Of a stretch of 30,172 bases of DNA, positions 23,659 through 30,172 are shown piece by piece; positions within the stretch are counted from its first letter, which is position 1, and every line of letters starts with the position of its first letter. The stretch comes from Alphaproteobacteria bacterium (lineage in GTDB: Bacteria; Pseudomonadota; Alphaproteobacteria; Rhizobiales; Devosiaceae): contig JAJRRJ010000007.1 of NCBI GenBank assembly GCA_024279575.1, forward strand, positions 1 through 30,172, in the 5' to 3' direction. The notes under the pieces are model-generated. The model was not told where the DNA came from. It did no database searches and saw only the letters and a program-made list of their open reading frames with translations. The translations under genes and the position numbers were made by a program.

Positions 23659-24106
23659 ATTTTTCCCCCTCAGCCATAATTGGTTTAATGCCGTGTTTTT
23701 GCATCAGCCGTTGCATTTCGCGTTCTGTCATTTCAATTCCCTCAATCAGGGAACCGGTCGCCGAATCGGCATTTTGACGTGCCTCATCGGGAAACGCGGA
23801 CAAGGCGCGCACCAGATTATCCGTTGCCCCCAGCATATCGCGGGCAAAATCAGCGATCGCATAGGCACGTGCATCGCTTATTTCACGCTGGGTTCTTTTG
23901 CGCAGGTTTTCCATATCCGCCGCGCCCCGTAACACCCGTTCCTTGAGTTCAGCGTTTTCGCTTTGCATAGCCAATATTAATTCTGTAACCTCAGAACTAT
24001 GTGCCTCACCCTGCAGACCTGCATCATTTTCCAGATCAGTGTCGGGAACATTTTCAAGTCCCTCTAAAGGGTTGGCAATATCGTCTTGTTTGGTTTTGTC
24101 GCCCAT
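23396..24106 (-). CDS. grpE: Nucleotide exchange factor GrpE
   Basis: GrpE releases ADP from DnaK. The 236-residue protein has an acidic, disordered N-terminus and a long coiled-coil (about 45-110, with ADMENLRKRTQREI). The beta-domain ends in HQAVFEVPDPSVPAGIVVQVVQGGFEIGDRVLRPAMVGVS, the family signature. A polar tail of about 40 residues follows. Start is the ATG at 24106 (MGDKTKQDD), with GAGG six bases before it; a TTG eight codons upstream is unlikely. It follows hrcA in the same direction but has its own heat-shock-type promoter in the gap. Confidence 0.97.
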   Translation of the reverse strand: MGDKTKQDDIANPLEGLENVPDTDLENDAGLQGEAHSSEVTELILAMQSENAELKERVLRGAADMENLRKRTQREISDARAYAIADFARDMLGATDNLVRALSAFPDEARQNADSATGSLIEGIEMTEREMQRLMQKHGIKPIMAEGEKFNPHKHQAVFEVPDPSVPAGIVVQVVQGGFEIGDRVLRPAMVGVSKGGPKAADPQKTSSIKIDPDTGNSDDFGEEVLDIGEQLDREV

Positions 24107-24172
24107 TTTATCCTCAAAATCAAAATACAACTTGCGCTGGTTTTTTCAGGGTGAAAAGTCTTTCGCTGGTGC

Positions 24173-24201
24173 ATATCGGATGAAACGGGTTTTAGTTCAA
24201 G
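24173..24201 (-). promoter_or_regulatory. Sigma-32 (RpoH) promoter for grpE
   Basis: On the minus strand CTTGAA, a 17-base spacer and CGATAT match the CTTGAA-N17-CYATAT heat-shock pattern, perfectly at -35 and five of six at -10. It lies in the hrcA-grpE gap, about 67 bases before the grpE ATG, and has the same spacing as the dnaK site. Confidence 0.65.
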
Positions 24202-24234
24202 TCCTGTTGGACAAATCTCGCTCAATAAACGCAG

Positions 24235-25323
24235 TTATTGGGGTTTTTTCCGGCGGATCATTTCCCCGATCACCCGGGCCGTATAATCCACAACCGGAAC
24301 AATGCGCGCATAATTGATTCTTGTTGGCCCGATAATTCCCAGTACACCGACTATTTTGTCATTGGCATCCTTATAGGGAGAAAGAATGACGGAAGATCCC
24401 GATAAAGAAAACAATTTGTTTTCTGAACCAATAAAAATGCGCACCCCTTGAGCGCTTTCCGCATCATTGAGTAGCTCAATCAGACCCTTTTTGTTTTCCA
24501 GCTCATCGAGCAATTCGCGCAATCGCTCCAGGTCTGAGGACGCCATAGTGTCATCAATCAGATTGGCCCGCCCCCGCACAATAACGGTGGGGCCAGCGCT
24601 GCCATGGGATGTGTTCAGGGTAGCAACCCCGGTTTCTACCAGCTTGAGTGATATTTCATCCAGTTCATGCTGATGGGTTTTTAATGCCAGATGCAGCGAT
24701 TGCCGGGCCTCAGAAATGGTTTTGCCAACAATATGGTGGGACAGATAATTTGAGGCCCTGACCAATGCGCCACTATCAAGGCCCGGTGGCAGGGGGATTA
24801 TCCGGTTTTCAACCAGCCCGTCTTCCCCCACCAGAACTCCAAGGGCCGACGTTTGGTCCAGCCGTACAAATTCCAGGTGTTTTAGCACCATGTCAGATTT
24901 TGCAGCAATCACCACTCCGGCCCCATGGCTGAGTCCGGACAAAAGCTGACTGGCTTCTGTTAGAAATTTTTCCGGGGAGCCATCCGGGGAGGATTGAGAG
25001 ATTTGTTGGGAAATTTGGGTCCTGTCACTGGCGTCCATGGTGCCAATCTCGAGCATGGCATCAACAAAAGACCGCAATCCTTCTTGCGTGGGTGCGCGTC
25101 CGGCTGACACATGGGGGGCTTGAATAAGTCCCAGGTCTTCCAGATCCGACATCACATTTCGGATTGAAGCCGGAGACAGGTTCATATCAAGCATGCGCGA
25201 AAGCTGGCGCGATCCCACCGGTGCGCCCGTATCGAGATAATTTTCAACAATTTTGGCAAAAATATCCTGTGAGCGCGCATTGAGCGCCTCAAGAAAATCT
25301 GTTTTATGCCCGGCTTTTTCCAT
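24235..25323 (-). CDS. hrcA: Heat-inducible transcription repressor HrcA
   Basis: HrcA represses chaperone operons (usually groESL in alphaproteobacteria) by binding the CIRCE inverted repeat, and is reactivated by GroEL. The 362-residue protein starts with a winged-helix domain: NARSQDIFAKIVENYLDTGAPVGSRQLSR and LSPASIRNVMSDLEDLGLI, then SAGRAPTQEGLRSFVD. A GAF-like domain runs to a GVLGIIGPTRINYARIVPVV block and an RRKK end. ATG 25323 is used; a TTG 11 codons upstream is in frame. No CIRCE element was found in this window, so its targets are elsewhere. It is upstream of grpE and divergent from rph, the usual pairing. Confidence 0.96.
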   Translation of the reverse strand: MEKAGHKTDFLEALNARSQDIFAKIVENYLDTGAPVGSRQLSRMLDMNLSPASIRNVMSDLEDLGLIQAPHVSAGRAPTQEGLRSFVDAMLEIGTMDASDRTQISQQISQSSPDGSPEKFLTEASQLLSGLSHGAGVVIAAKSDMVLKHLEFVRLDQTSALGVLVGEDGLVENRIIPLPPGLDSGALVRASNYLSHHIVGKTISEARQSLHLALKTHQHELDEISLKLVETGVATLNTSHGSAGPTVIVRGRANLIDDTMASSDLERLRELLDELENKKGLIELLNDAESAQGVRIFIGSENKLFSLSGSSVILSPYKDANDKIVGVLGIIGPTRINYARIVPVVDYTARVIGEMIRRKKPQ

Positions 25324-25360
25324 AAAATCTCTATATGTGCTTAAAAGCGCCTCCAATAGT

Positions 25361-25388
25361 TATTTAGTGTCTGGTACCCACAAGTCAA
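25361..25388 (-). promoter_or_regulatory. Possible housekeeping promoter for hrcA
   Basis: On the minus strand TTGACT, a 16-base spacer and TAAATA resemble a sigma-70 promoter about 40 bases upstream of the hrcA ATG. It does not match the heat-shock pattern seen at grpE and dnaK. Confidence 0.35.
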
Positions 25389-25547
25389 ATCTTCAAACCT
25401 CCCCCTTGAGGAACGCATAGGTAATATTGGGCACGGGTGTTAAGCACACCTCATTTATTCAGACCCTCTCACCTTGTTCTTAAGCTGGCGCTCATTTAAG
25501 ACCCCAACCTAGTTAACCCATTAAACAAACAGATAACGGACCAAAAA

Positions 25548-26264
25548 ATGCGACCTTCCAAACGGGCCAACGACCAAATGCGTAACGTAACCATTGAGCG
25601 CCATATAGCCCCGCAGGCGGAAGGCTCCTGTTTGATCAGTTTTGGCAACACCAAAGTCCTGTGTACAGCTTCTGTTGAAACCTCTCTTCCCCCCTGGCGT
25701 CGGGGTCAGGGCGTTGGCTGGGTAACGGCTGAATATGGCATGTTGCCCCGGGCCACCGATCGGCGCACGCGCCGCGAGGCAACTGCGGGCAAACAAACCG
25801 GGCGCACACAGGAAATTCAGCGCCTGATTGGGCGTTCATTACGCGCCGTTGTTGATATGAAAATCCTTGGTGAAAACCAGATCACCCTTGATTGTGATGT
25901 GCTTCAGGCCGATGGGGGCACCCGCACCGCCGCCATCACCGGCGCCTATGTGGCGCTGGCCGATGCTTTGAACTGGATGCAAACGCGCGATCTGGTAAAA
26001 TCCAACCCCTTGCGCAACTCCATTGCCGCCATATCATGCGGAATATATCGGGGAGAACCTGTCCTGGATCTTGATTATCCCGAAGATAGCGAAGCTGAAA
26101 CCGATGCCAATTTCGTCATGACCGGGGATGGCAATTTTGTTGAAATTCAGGGCACAGCTGAGCAGGCACCATTTTCAAAACAGGAATTGTTGCAATTGAT
26201 GGAAGTGGCGGAACAAGGTGTCGGTGAGTTGACAAAAATTCAGCTTGAAACCCTTAATTCATAG
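25548..26264 (+). CDS. rph: Ribonuclease PH
   Basis: RNase PH trims tRNA 3' ends by phosphorolysis. The 238-residue protein is full length: MRPSKRANDQMRNVTIER, GVGWVTAEYGMLPRATDRRTRRE, GRTQEIQRLIGRSLRAVVD, CDVLQADGGTRTAAITGA and LDLDYPEDSEAETDANFVM are all signature stretches, with phosphate-binding arginines present. It starts a plus-strand run with rdgB (20-base gap) and hemW, divergent from hrcA, as in Rhizobiales. The ATG is unambiguous. Confidence 0.98.
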   Translation: MRPSKRANDQMRNVTIERHIAPQAEGSCLISFGNTKVLCTASVETSLPPWRRGQGVGWVTAEYGMLPRATDRRTRREATAGKQTGRTQEIQRLIGRSLRAVVDMKILGENQITLDCDVLQADGGTRTAAITGAYVALADALNWMQTRDLVKSNPLRNSIAAISCGIYRGEPVLDLDYPEDSEAETDANFVMTGDGNFVEIQGTAEQAPFSKQELLQLMEVAEQGVGELTKIQLETLNS

Positions 26265-26284
26265 GTCAGGAACCCTCAATTCTT

Positions 26285-26917
26285 ATGAAACTCCCCCGCA
26301 GCAGTAAATTACTGATAGCCACCCATAATTCAGGCAAACTGGATGAGTTCAAAACCCTGTTTGCCCCCTTTGGCCTGAATTTGGTTTCCGCCGGTGAGCT
26401 GGGCTTGCCCGAACCTGAGGAAACCGGCACCACTTTTATTCAAAATGCACGCATCAAGGCCCATGCGGCAGCCAGTGCTTCGGGTCTTGTTGCTCTGTCT
26501 GACGACAGCGGTTTGTGTGTCGATGCCCTGGACGGAAACCCCGGTGTTTATACGGCAGACTGGGCAGGTGTTCCGCGCGACTTTAATAAAGCAATGCAAA
26601 AGGTGGAAGATGAATTGCGTGCCATTGGAGCAACAACCCCCGATCAACGGCGCGCCAGTTTTAATGCCACCCTTTGTCTGGCCGCCCCCGATGGCACAGA
26701 TATGATTTTTGAAGGGATTGTTGAAGGTCAGCTTGTCTGGCCCCCAATCGGTGATCTGGGATTCGGCTATGACCCCGTCTTCAAGCCCGACGGATATGAA
26801 AAAACCTTTGGCCAGATGAGCGCTAAAGCCAAACATTCATGGGCGCCGGAAAAGCCCGGCCTTTCCCATCGTGCCCGTGCCTTTGCCCAACTTGTTGAGG
26901 TGTGCTGTGATATCTGA
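26285..26917 (+). CDS. rdgB: dITP/XTP pyrophosphatase (RdgB/HAM1 family)
   Basis: RdgB hydrolyses inosine, xanthosine and other non-canonical purine nucleoside triphosphates so they do not enter DNA. The 210-residue protein has the substrate-binding ATHNSGKLDEFK (P-loop-like SxNxxK variant), ETGTTFIQNARIKA, LSDDSGLCVDALDGNPGVYTADWAG and GFGYDPVFKPDGYEKTFGQM, followed by the SHRARAF end. It is intact. Its stop overlaps the hemW start by 11 bases. Confidence 0.97.
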   Translation: MKLPRSSKLLIATHNSGKLDEFKTLFAPFGLNLVSAGELGLPEPEETGTTFIQNARIKAHAAASASGLVALSDDSGLCVDALDGNPGVYTADWAGVPRDFNKAMQKVEDELRAIGATTPDQRRASFNATLCLAAPDGTDMIFEGIVEGQLVWPPIGDLGFGYDPVFKPDGYEKTFGQMSAKAKHSWAPEKPGLSHRARAFAQLVEVCCDI

Positions 26918-28067
26918 TCGCTCAAATGGTTTGTTCGGCATATATGTGCATTGGCCCTTTTGCGCTGCCAAATGCCCCTATTGTGACTTTAATTCCCATG
27001 TGCGCCATGACCCCATCGACGAGCGCGGATTTGTCGCCGCCTATGTGCGCGAACTCAACCACTTTGCTGCCTTGACTAAAGGTAAAACTGTGCAGTCCAT
27101 CTTTTTTGGCGGGGGTACACCCTCCTTGATGGACCCGGTGTCGGTGGAAACAATCCTTGATTGTATAGCTTTACTCTGGCCTGCTCACCCGGAACTGGAA
27201 GTTACCCTTGAGGCCAACCCAACCAGTGTTGAAGCGGAGCGTTTCAAGGCCTATCGCCATGCCGGAATCAACCGGGTATCGCTTGGTGTGCAATCCCTGC
27301 GTCCTGAGCCACTGGCAAGGTTGGGGCGCATGCATTCGGTGGCCGAAGCAAAACTGGCAGTGGGCATTGCCCAGTCCGTATTTGAACGTTCAAGCTTTGA
27401 TTTGATTTATGCTCGCCCTCACCAGACTCTTAACGAGTGGCGCGATGAACTAAACGAAGCGCTGAACATGGCGGTGGGGCACTTGTCCCTTTATCAACTC
27501 ACAATTGAACAGGGGACTCGCTATTTTGATTTGCGCGCCGCAGGTAAACTGCCCATGCCCGATGCGGACCTGTCCGCCGATTTTTATTTACTGACGCAGG
27601 AGCTGACCGCCGCCGCCGGTTTGCAGGCCTATGAGATTTCCAATCATGCCCGTATCGGGGAGGAAAGCCGTCATAATCTGCTCTATTGGCACTATGGGGA
27701 ATATCTGGGCGTTGGCCCCGGCGCCCACGGACGTTTGCTGGTTGATGGGGTGCGTTATGCCACAGCTATGGAAAAAAACCCGGAAAACTGGGCCGCTTTA
27801 GTCAATAAAAACGGCTCCGGTCTGATTACCAACGACAAGCTGACATGGGAAGAAGAATCCGATGAGTATTTGCTCATGGGCCTGCGTTTGCGGCAAGGCA
27901 TAAGCCTTGAGCGTTACCATCAGCTTTCAGGCCGCCACCTCTCCCCCGGCCAGATCAAAGAGTTAACTGATATCGACTTTGTTGAGATTTTATCCAACGG
28001 GAATTTAAGGGTAACCGACAAGGGCTGGCCGGTGCTCGATGCGGTGGTTGCCGATCTGGCGATGTAA
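26907..28067 (+). CDS. hemW: HemW, radical-SAM heme chaperone (formerly 'HemN-like')
   Basis: HemW belongs to the radical-SAM coproporphyrinogen-oxidase family but is thought to bind and deliver heme rather than oxidise the porphyrin. From the GTG at 26907 it is 386 residues. It has the cluster motif CxxxCxxC at Cys 19, 23 and 26 within HWPFCAAKCPYCDFNSH, FFGGGTPSLM, the NRVSLGVQSL strand and the HNLLYWHYGEYLGVGPGAHG block typical of HemW. GAGG lies six bases before GTG. A longer frame back to 26871 lies inside rdgB and is less likely. Genuine oxygen-independent HemN is a less likely reading. Confidence 0.93.
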   Translation: MISDRSNGLFGIYVHWPFCAAKCPYCDFNSHVRHDPIDERGFVAAYVRELNHFAALTKGKTVQSIFFGGGTPSLMDPVSVETILDCIALLWPAHPELEVTLEANPTSVEAERFKAYRHAGINRVSLGVQSLRPEPLARLGRMHSVAEAKLAVGIAQSVFERSSFDLIYARPHQTLNEWRDELNEALNMAVGHLSLYQLTIEQGTRYFDLRAAGKLPMPDADLSADFYLLTQELTAAAGLQAYEISNHARIGEESRHNLLYWHYGEYLGVGPGAHGRLLVDGVRYATAMEKNPENWAALVNKNGSGLITNDKLTWEEESDEYLLMGLRLRQGISLERYHQLSGRHLSPGQIKELTDIDFVEILSNGNLRVTDKGWPVLDAVVADLAM

Positions 28068-28204
28068 TCGCGGTCGAAGTAAAATAAGGGTGGCGTTGCA
28101 AAACCCAAGGCTCCTGCAACGGTCAGGAGAGATTCAAGTTTATTCCAATCTGTGCTACAGATGAGCAATAACTGCGGAACTAAGCCCGCTGAAAGGGCCA
28201 AATA

Positions 28205-29401
28205 GTGTCTGCTTTGATATCATCACCTAGAATAATCACACTCATATTTCTGACGGGCCTTTCAATTCTGTCATTGAATATGTTTCTTCCCTCGCTCACA
28301 AACATAGCAACCTATTTTAACGCTGATTACGCTTTGGTGAGCCTGTCTATATCGGGCTATCTGGGTATGACAGCCGTGATGCAAATCATCATTGGCCCGC
28401 TTTCTGACAGGTTTGGCCGTCGCCCGATTATACTCACTACGCTGTTAGTGTTTGTAGTCGCATCGATTGGGTGTTTGCTCGCTACAGACATCACAACATT
28501 TTTAGTATTTAGAATGATGCAGGCGGCTGTAATTTCAGGAGCGGCACTTTCACCTGCAATTGTTAAGGACATGTTTTCAGCCAAAGAAGCGGCCAGCCTT
28601 TTGGGTTATATAGGCATGGCGATGGCAGTTGCGCCCATGGTTGGGCCTATGATTGGTGGCGTGCTGGATGAATCATTTGGTTGGCGCACTAACTTCATGG
28701 TTTATGCCGCAATCGGTCTCTTTATGTTGTTGGTTTGCTTTTTCGATTTAGGAGAAACACATAAAGAAAGGTCGTCAGATTTTAAAAGCCAGTTGCTGCT
28801 TTATCCTTCCCTTTTAAGGTCAAATCGGTTCTGGGGTTACTCACTCTGCAGAGCGTTTTCAGTAGGGGCGTTCTATACCTTCCTGGCGGGTGCACCGTTG
28901 CTCGCTACGACACTATTTGGGATGTCAACCAGTGAATTGGGTTTCTACCTTGGCACGATAACGGCGGGCTTTTTTCTGGGTAGTCTGCTTTCAGGACGTT
29001 TTGCTAAATTTTTTCAGCTCACAACCATGATGATTGCAGGCGCAATAGTTGCGTGCAGTGGGTTAATGGCTGGTATTATTCTGTTCTCGCTTGGATATTT
29101 CCACGAGGTATTCCTTTTTGGCGCAACCATTTTCGTTGGTTTGGGAAATGGATTGACTATGCCGAGCAGTAACGTTGGCGCAATGTCAGTCACGCCGGAA
29201 TTAGCGGGAAGTGCAGCGTCACTGGCAGGAGCGTTGACGGTTTCAGGAGGTGGCATACTAACGTTTATCACGGGGGTAATGATTAGCGAGGAGAACGGTA
29301 TTTATACACTCCTTGGCATGATGCTCTTTTGTTCGGTTGCTGGACTGATAGCTGCGCTCGCTGTCCGCTTTTGGAATAATCAGGAAATGAAGGTCGCATA
29401 A
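28205..29401 (+). CDS. MFS transporter, Bcr/CflA drug-resistance-like, probably acquired
   Basis: The 398-residue protein has about 12 hydrophobic segments. The cytoplasmic motif A of major facilitator proteins, GPLSDRFGRRP, is at 64-74, and FLPSLTNIATYF with SLSISGYLGMTAVMQ resembles the Bcr/CflA drug:proton antiporter branch. The likely role is export of a small toxic compound; the substrate is unknown. It begins with GTG (AAAGGG nine bases upstream). It lies between hemW and the LppC-like gene, which are adjacent in related genomes. Six of 12 arginines use AGA/AGG, against about two of 26 in hemW, so it looks foreign. No regulator or mobile-element gene accompanies it. Confidence 0.9.
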   Translation: MSALISSPRIITLIFLTGLSILSLNMFLPSLTNIATYFNADYALVSLSISGYLGMTAVMQIIIGPLSDRFGRRPIILTTLLVFVVASIGCLLATDITTFLVFRMMQAAVISGAALSPAIVKDMFSAKEAASLLGYIGMAMAVAPMVGPMIGGVLDESFGWRTNFMVYAAIGLFMLLVCFFDLGETHKERSSDFKSQLLLYPSLLRSNRFWGYSLCRAFSVGAFYTFLAGAPLLATTLFGMSTSELGFYLGTITAGFFLGSLLSGRFAKFFQLTTMMIAGAIVACSGLMAGIILFSLGYFHEVFLFGATIFVGLGNGLTMPSSNVGAMSVTPELAGSAASLAGALTVSGGGILTFITGVMISEENGIYTLLGMMLFCSVAGLIAALAVRFWNNQEMKVA

Positions 29402-29470
29402 TTTGATAGTTTGCCAGCGCATTATATTCAGGCGAATGCGTTGGTCGGTACGCTGGCGCGAGTGCGAAAA

Positions 29471-30172
29471 CTATGGAAGGCGTGCCCCATCCACCGTCTG
29501 TGATCCCCCGATAATCACTTGCTTGATCACCAGTGCATATTCACTTCGGCCATTGCCAAGGAATCGGAATAACCCGTCACGTCCGTTAAAGCCCGATGGT
29601 GAAATTAAAATTCCTTGATTAAAGGGTGGTTGCGCCTGGCTTAAGGTGCGTGAATTGGCCAGCAAAACAGCGGTATAGGAAATTGTGGACAGGGCGTGGG
29701 GGGTTGCGTTGAACTGCGCCTCATAGGCGGGGCGCAATGCGGCAAGTCCGGTGTCATCCACAGCCGGATAGATCGCCCCTGCCAGATAAGGAGTTTGTTC
29801 AATAACCACGTCCCCGCTCCAGTTTAAGGAGCCGATAATCATCAGGCTGTTTTTATCAACGCCTGCCTCTTCAATCAGCGTGCCAAAACTTGAGGCGGTT
29901 GCACGGTCGGGTAAAAACAGAGCATCAATGGTGCCTGATTGCAAAAACGGCACAATTTGTGTCACAGTATCACGCGCTTCAATTTCGCTGGAAAACCGAT
30001 AGATTGCGCGCACGGTAATTCCCAGATCAGCCGCCGCCTGACGGAAAGCACCCTCTTGAATACGTCCAAACTCCGTATTTGGAACAATGGCTGAAAAGGC
30101 CCGGCGCCCTTGTGATTGAGCATAGGAAAGAGAGCGTTTTATTTCTGTTTCAGGCAGAACATTGAGCAGGTA
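29471..30172 (-). CDS. LppC-like penicillin-binding-protein activator / LivK-type binding protein, N-terminus cut by window
   Basis: The frame stays open to the window edge; the visible 233 residues are the C-terminal part. FSAIVPNTEFGRIQEGAFRQAA, LFLPDRATASSFGTLI, then SLMIIGSLNWSG and a FNQGILISPSGFNGRDGLFRF end fit periplasmic Leu/Ile/Val-binding-type folds. Within these, they best fit the 'penicillin-binding protein activator' (YraM/LpoA-like) lipoproteins of Rhizobiales, whose gene stands after hemW and before rsmI. LpoA-type proteins activate PBP1A in E. coli. That role is only inferred here, and a lipoprotein signal would be outside the window. It converges on the MFS gene. Confidence 0.75.
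   Translation of the reverse strand, partial: YLLNVLPETEIKRSLSYAQSQGRRAFSAIVPNTEFGRIQEGAFRQAAADLGITVRAIYRFSSEIEARDTVTQIVPFLQSGTIDALFLPDRATASSFGTLIEEAGVDKNSLMIIGSLNWSGDVVIEQTPYLAGAIYPAVDDTGLAALRPAYEAQFNATPHALSTISYTAVLLANSRTLSQAQPPFNQGILISPSGFNGRDGLFRFLGNGRSEYALVIKQVIIGGSQTVDGARLP

Noticed and set aside
22601..25547. CIRCE operator for HrcA
   Set aside because: No TTAGCACTC-N9-GAGTGCTAA or close match was found upstream of dnaK, grpE or hrcA.
28094..28121. CGTTGCA/TGCAACG inverted repeat after hemW as a terminator
   Set aside because: The stem is 7 bp with a 14-base loop and no T-run follows, so there is too little support.
1..30172. CRISPR arrays, tRNA/rRNA genes, transposases, phage genes or defence systems
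   Set aside because: No regularly spaced repeats, no recognisable tRNA or rRNA sequence and no mobile-element or defence proteins were seen on either strand.

Overview
The window looks like chromosomal DNA from an alphaproteobacterium of the Hyphomicrobiales (Rhizobiales) type. The case rests on gene order: mnmE-rho, aroE-coaE-dnaQ facing secB, fxsA / Tim44-like / smr / xre, hslV-GNAT-hslU, hisB-DUF2628-hisH-hisA-hisF-hisE-coaA, dapB-gpmA-nth-pfkB, dnaK-dnaJ, hrcA-grpE, rph-rdgB-hemW and an LppC-like lipoprotein. These blocks are familiar from Rhizobium/Brucella-like genomes. Several genes that usually sit in them are absent here: hemE/hemH, ppsR/maf and mltA. Base composition is intermediate, with an AT-rich trough at 1501-1800 (about 27% GC by hand count).

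Layout. 1-1345 (minus): first codons of mnmE, then rho. 1346-1974: AT-rich gap with DnaA-box-like sites and a perfect TTAA-N7-TTAA CtrA-type site, a good candidate for the chromosomal origin. 1975-4259 (plus): aroE with an in-frame stop, coaE, dnaQ, ending at a strong bidirectional terminator. 4327-5492 (minus): secB, fxsA. 5661-7450 (plus): Tim44-like protein, Smr protein, XRE regulator. 7514-9892 (minus): hslV, a GNAT acetyltransferase and hslU, packed end to end. 10061-14755 (plus): histidine genes hisB, H, A, F, E with a DUF2628 membrane protein and coaA. 14771-19429 (minus): adenosine-kinase-like sugar kinase, nth, gpmA, dapB, a frameshifted pyrF and an FMN reductase. 19432-25323 (minus): dnaJ, dnaK, grpE, hrcA, with one plus-strand DUF454 gene between dnaK and grpE. 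25548-28067 (plus): rph, rdgB, hemW. 28205-29401 (plus): an MFS drug-efflux-type transporter that looks imported. 29471-end (minus): an LppC-like lipoprotein cut by the window edge.

How the genes work together. The chaperone/protease block (DnaK-DnaJ-GrpE, HrcA, HslUV) is a heat-shock set. Three sigma-32-like promoters with the same 17-bp spacing lie in front of dnaK, grpE and hslV. The his genes cover the middle of histidine synthesis (HisB, HisH/HisF, HisA, HisE). coaE and coaA both serve coenzyme A synthesis. rho, dnaQ, nth, rph and rdgB handle RNA and DNA metabolism and nucleotide quality.

The most unusual structures are: (i) the origin-like gap; (ii) a partial duplication of the start of hisF with a 95-bp insert that stays open and rebuilds an ATGA stop/start overlap; (iii) lesions in aroE, pyrF and DUF2628, plus a read-through end in DUF454, which mean either gene decay or sequencing error; (iv) the MFS gene, with foreign-looking arginine codons, inserted into a conserved block. 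I saw no CRISPR array, transposase, tRNA or rRNA gene, and no clear new defence or biosynthetic system.
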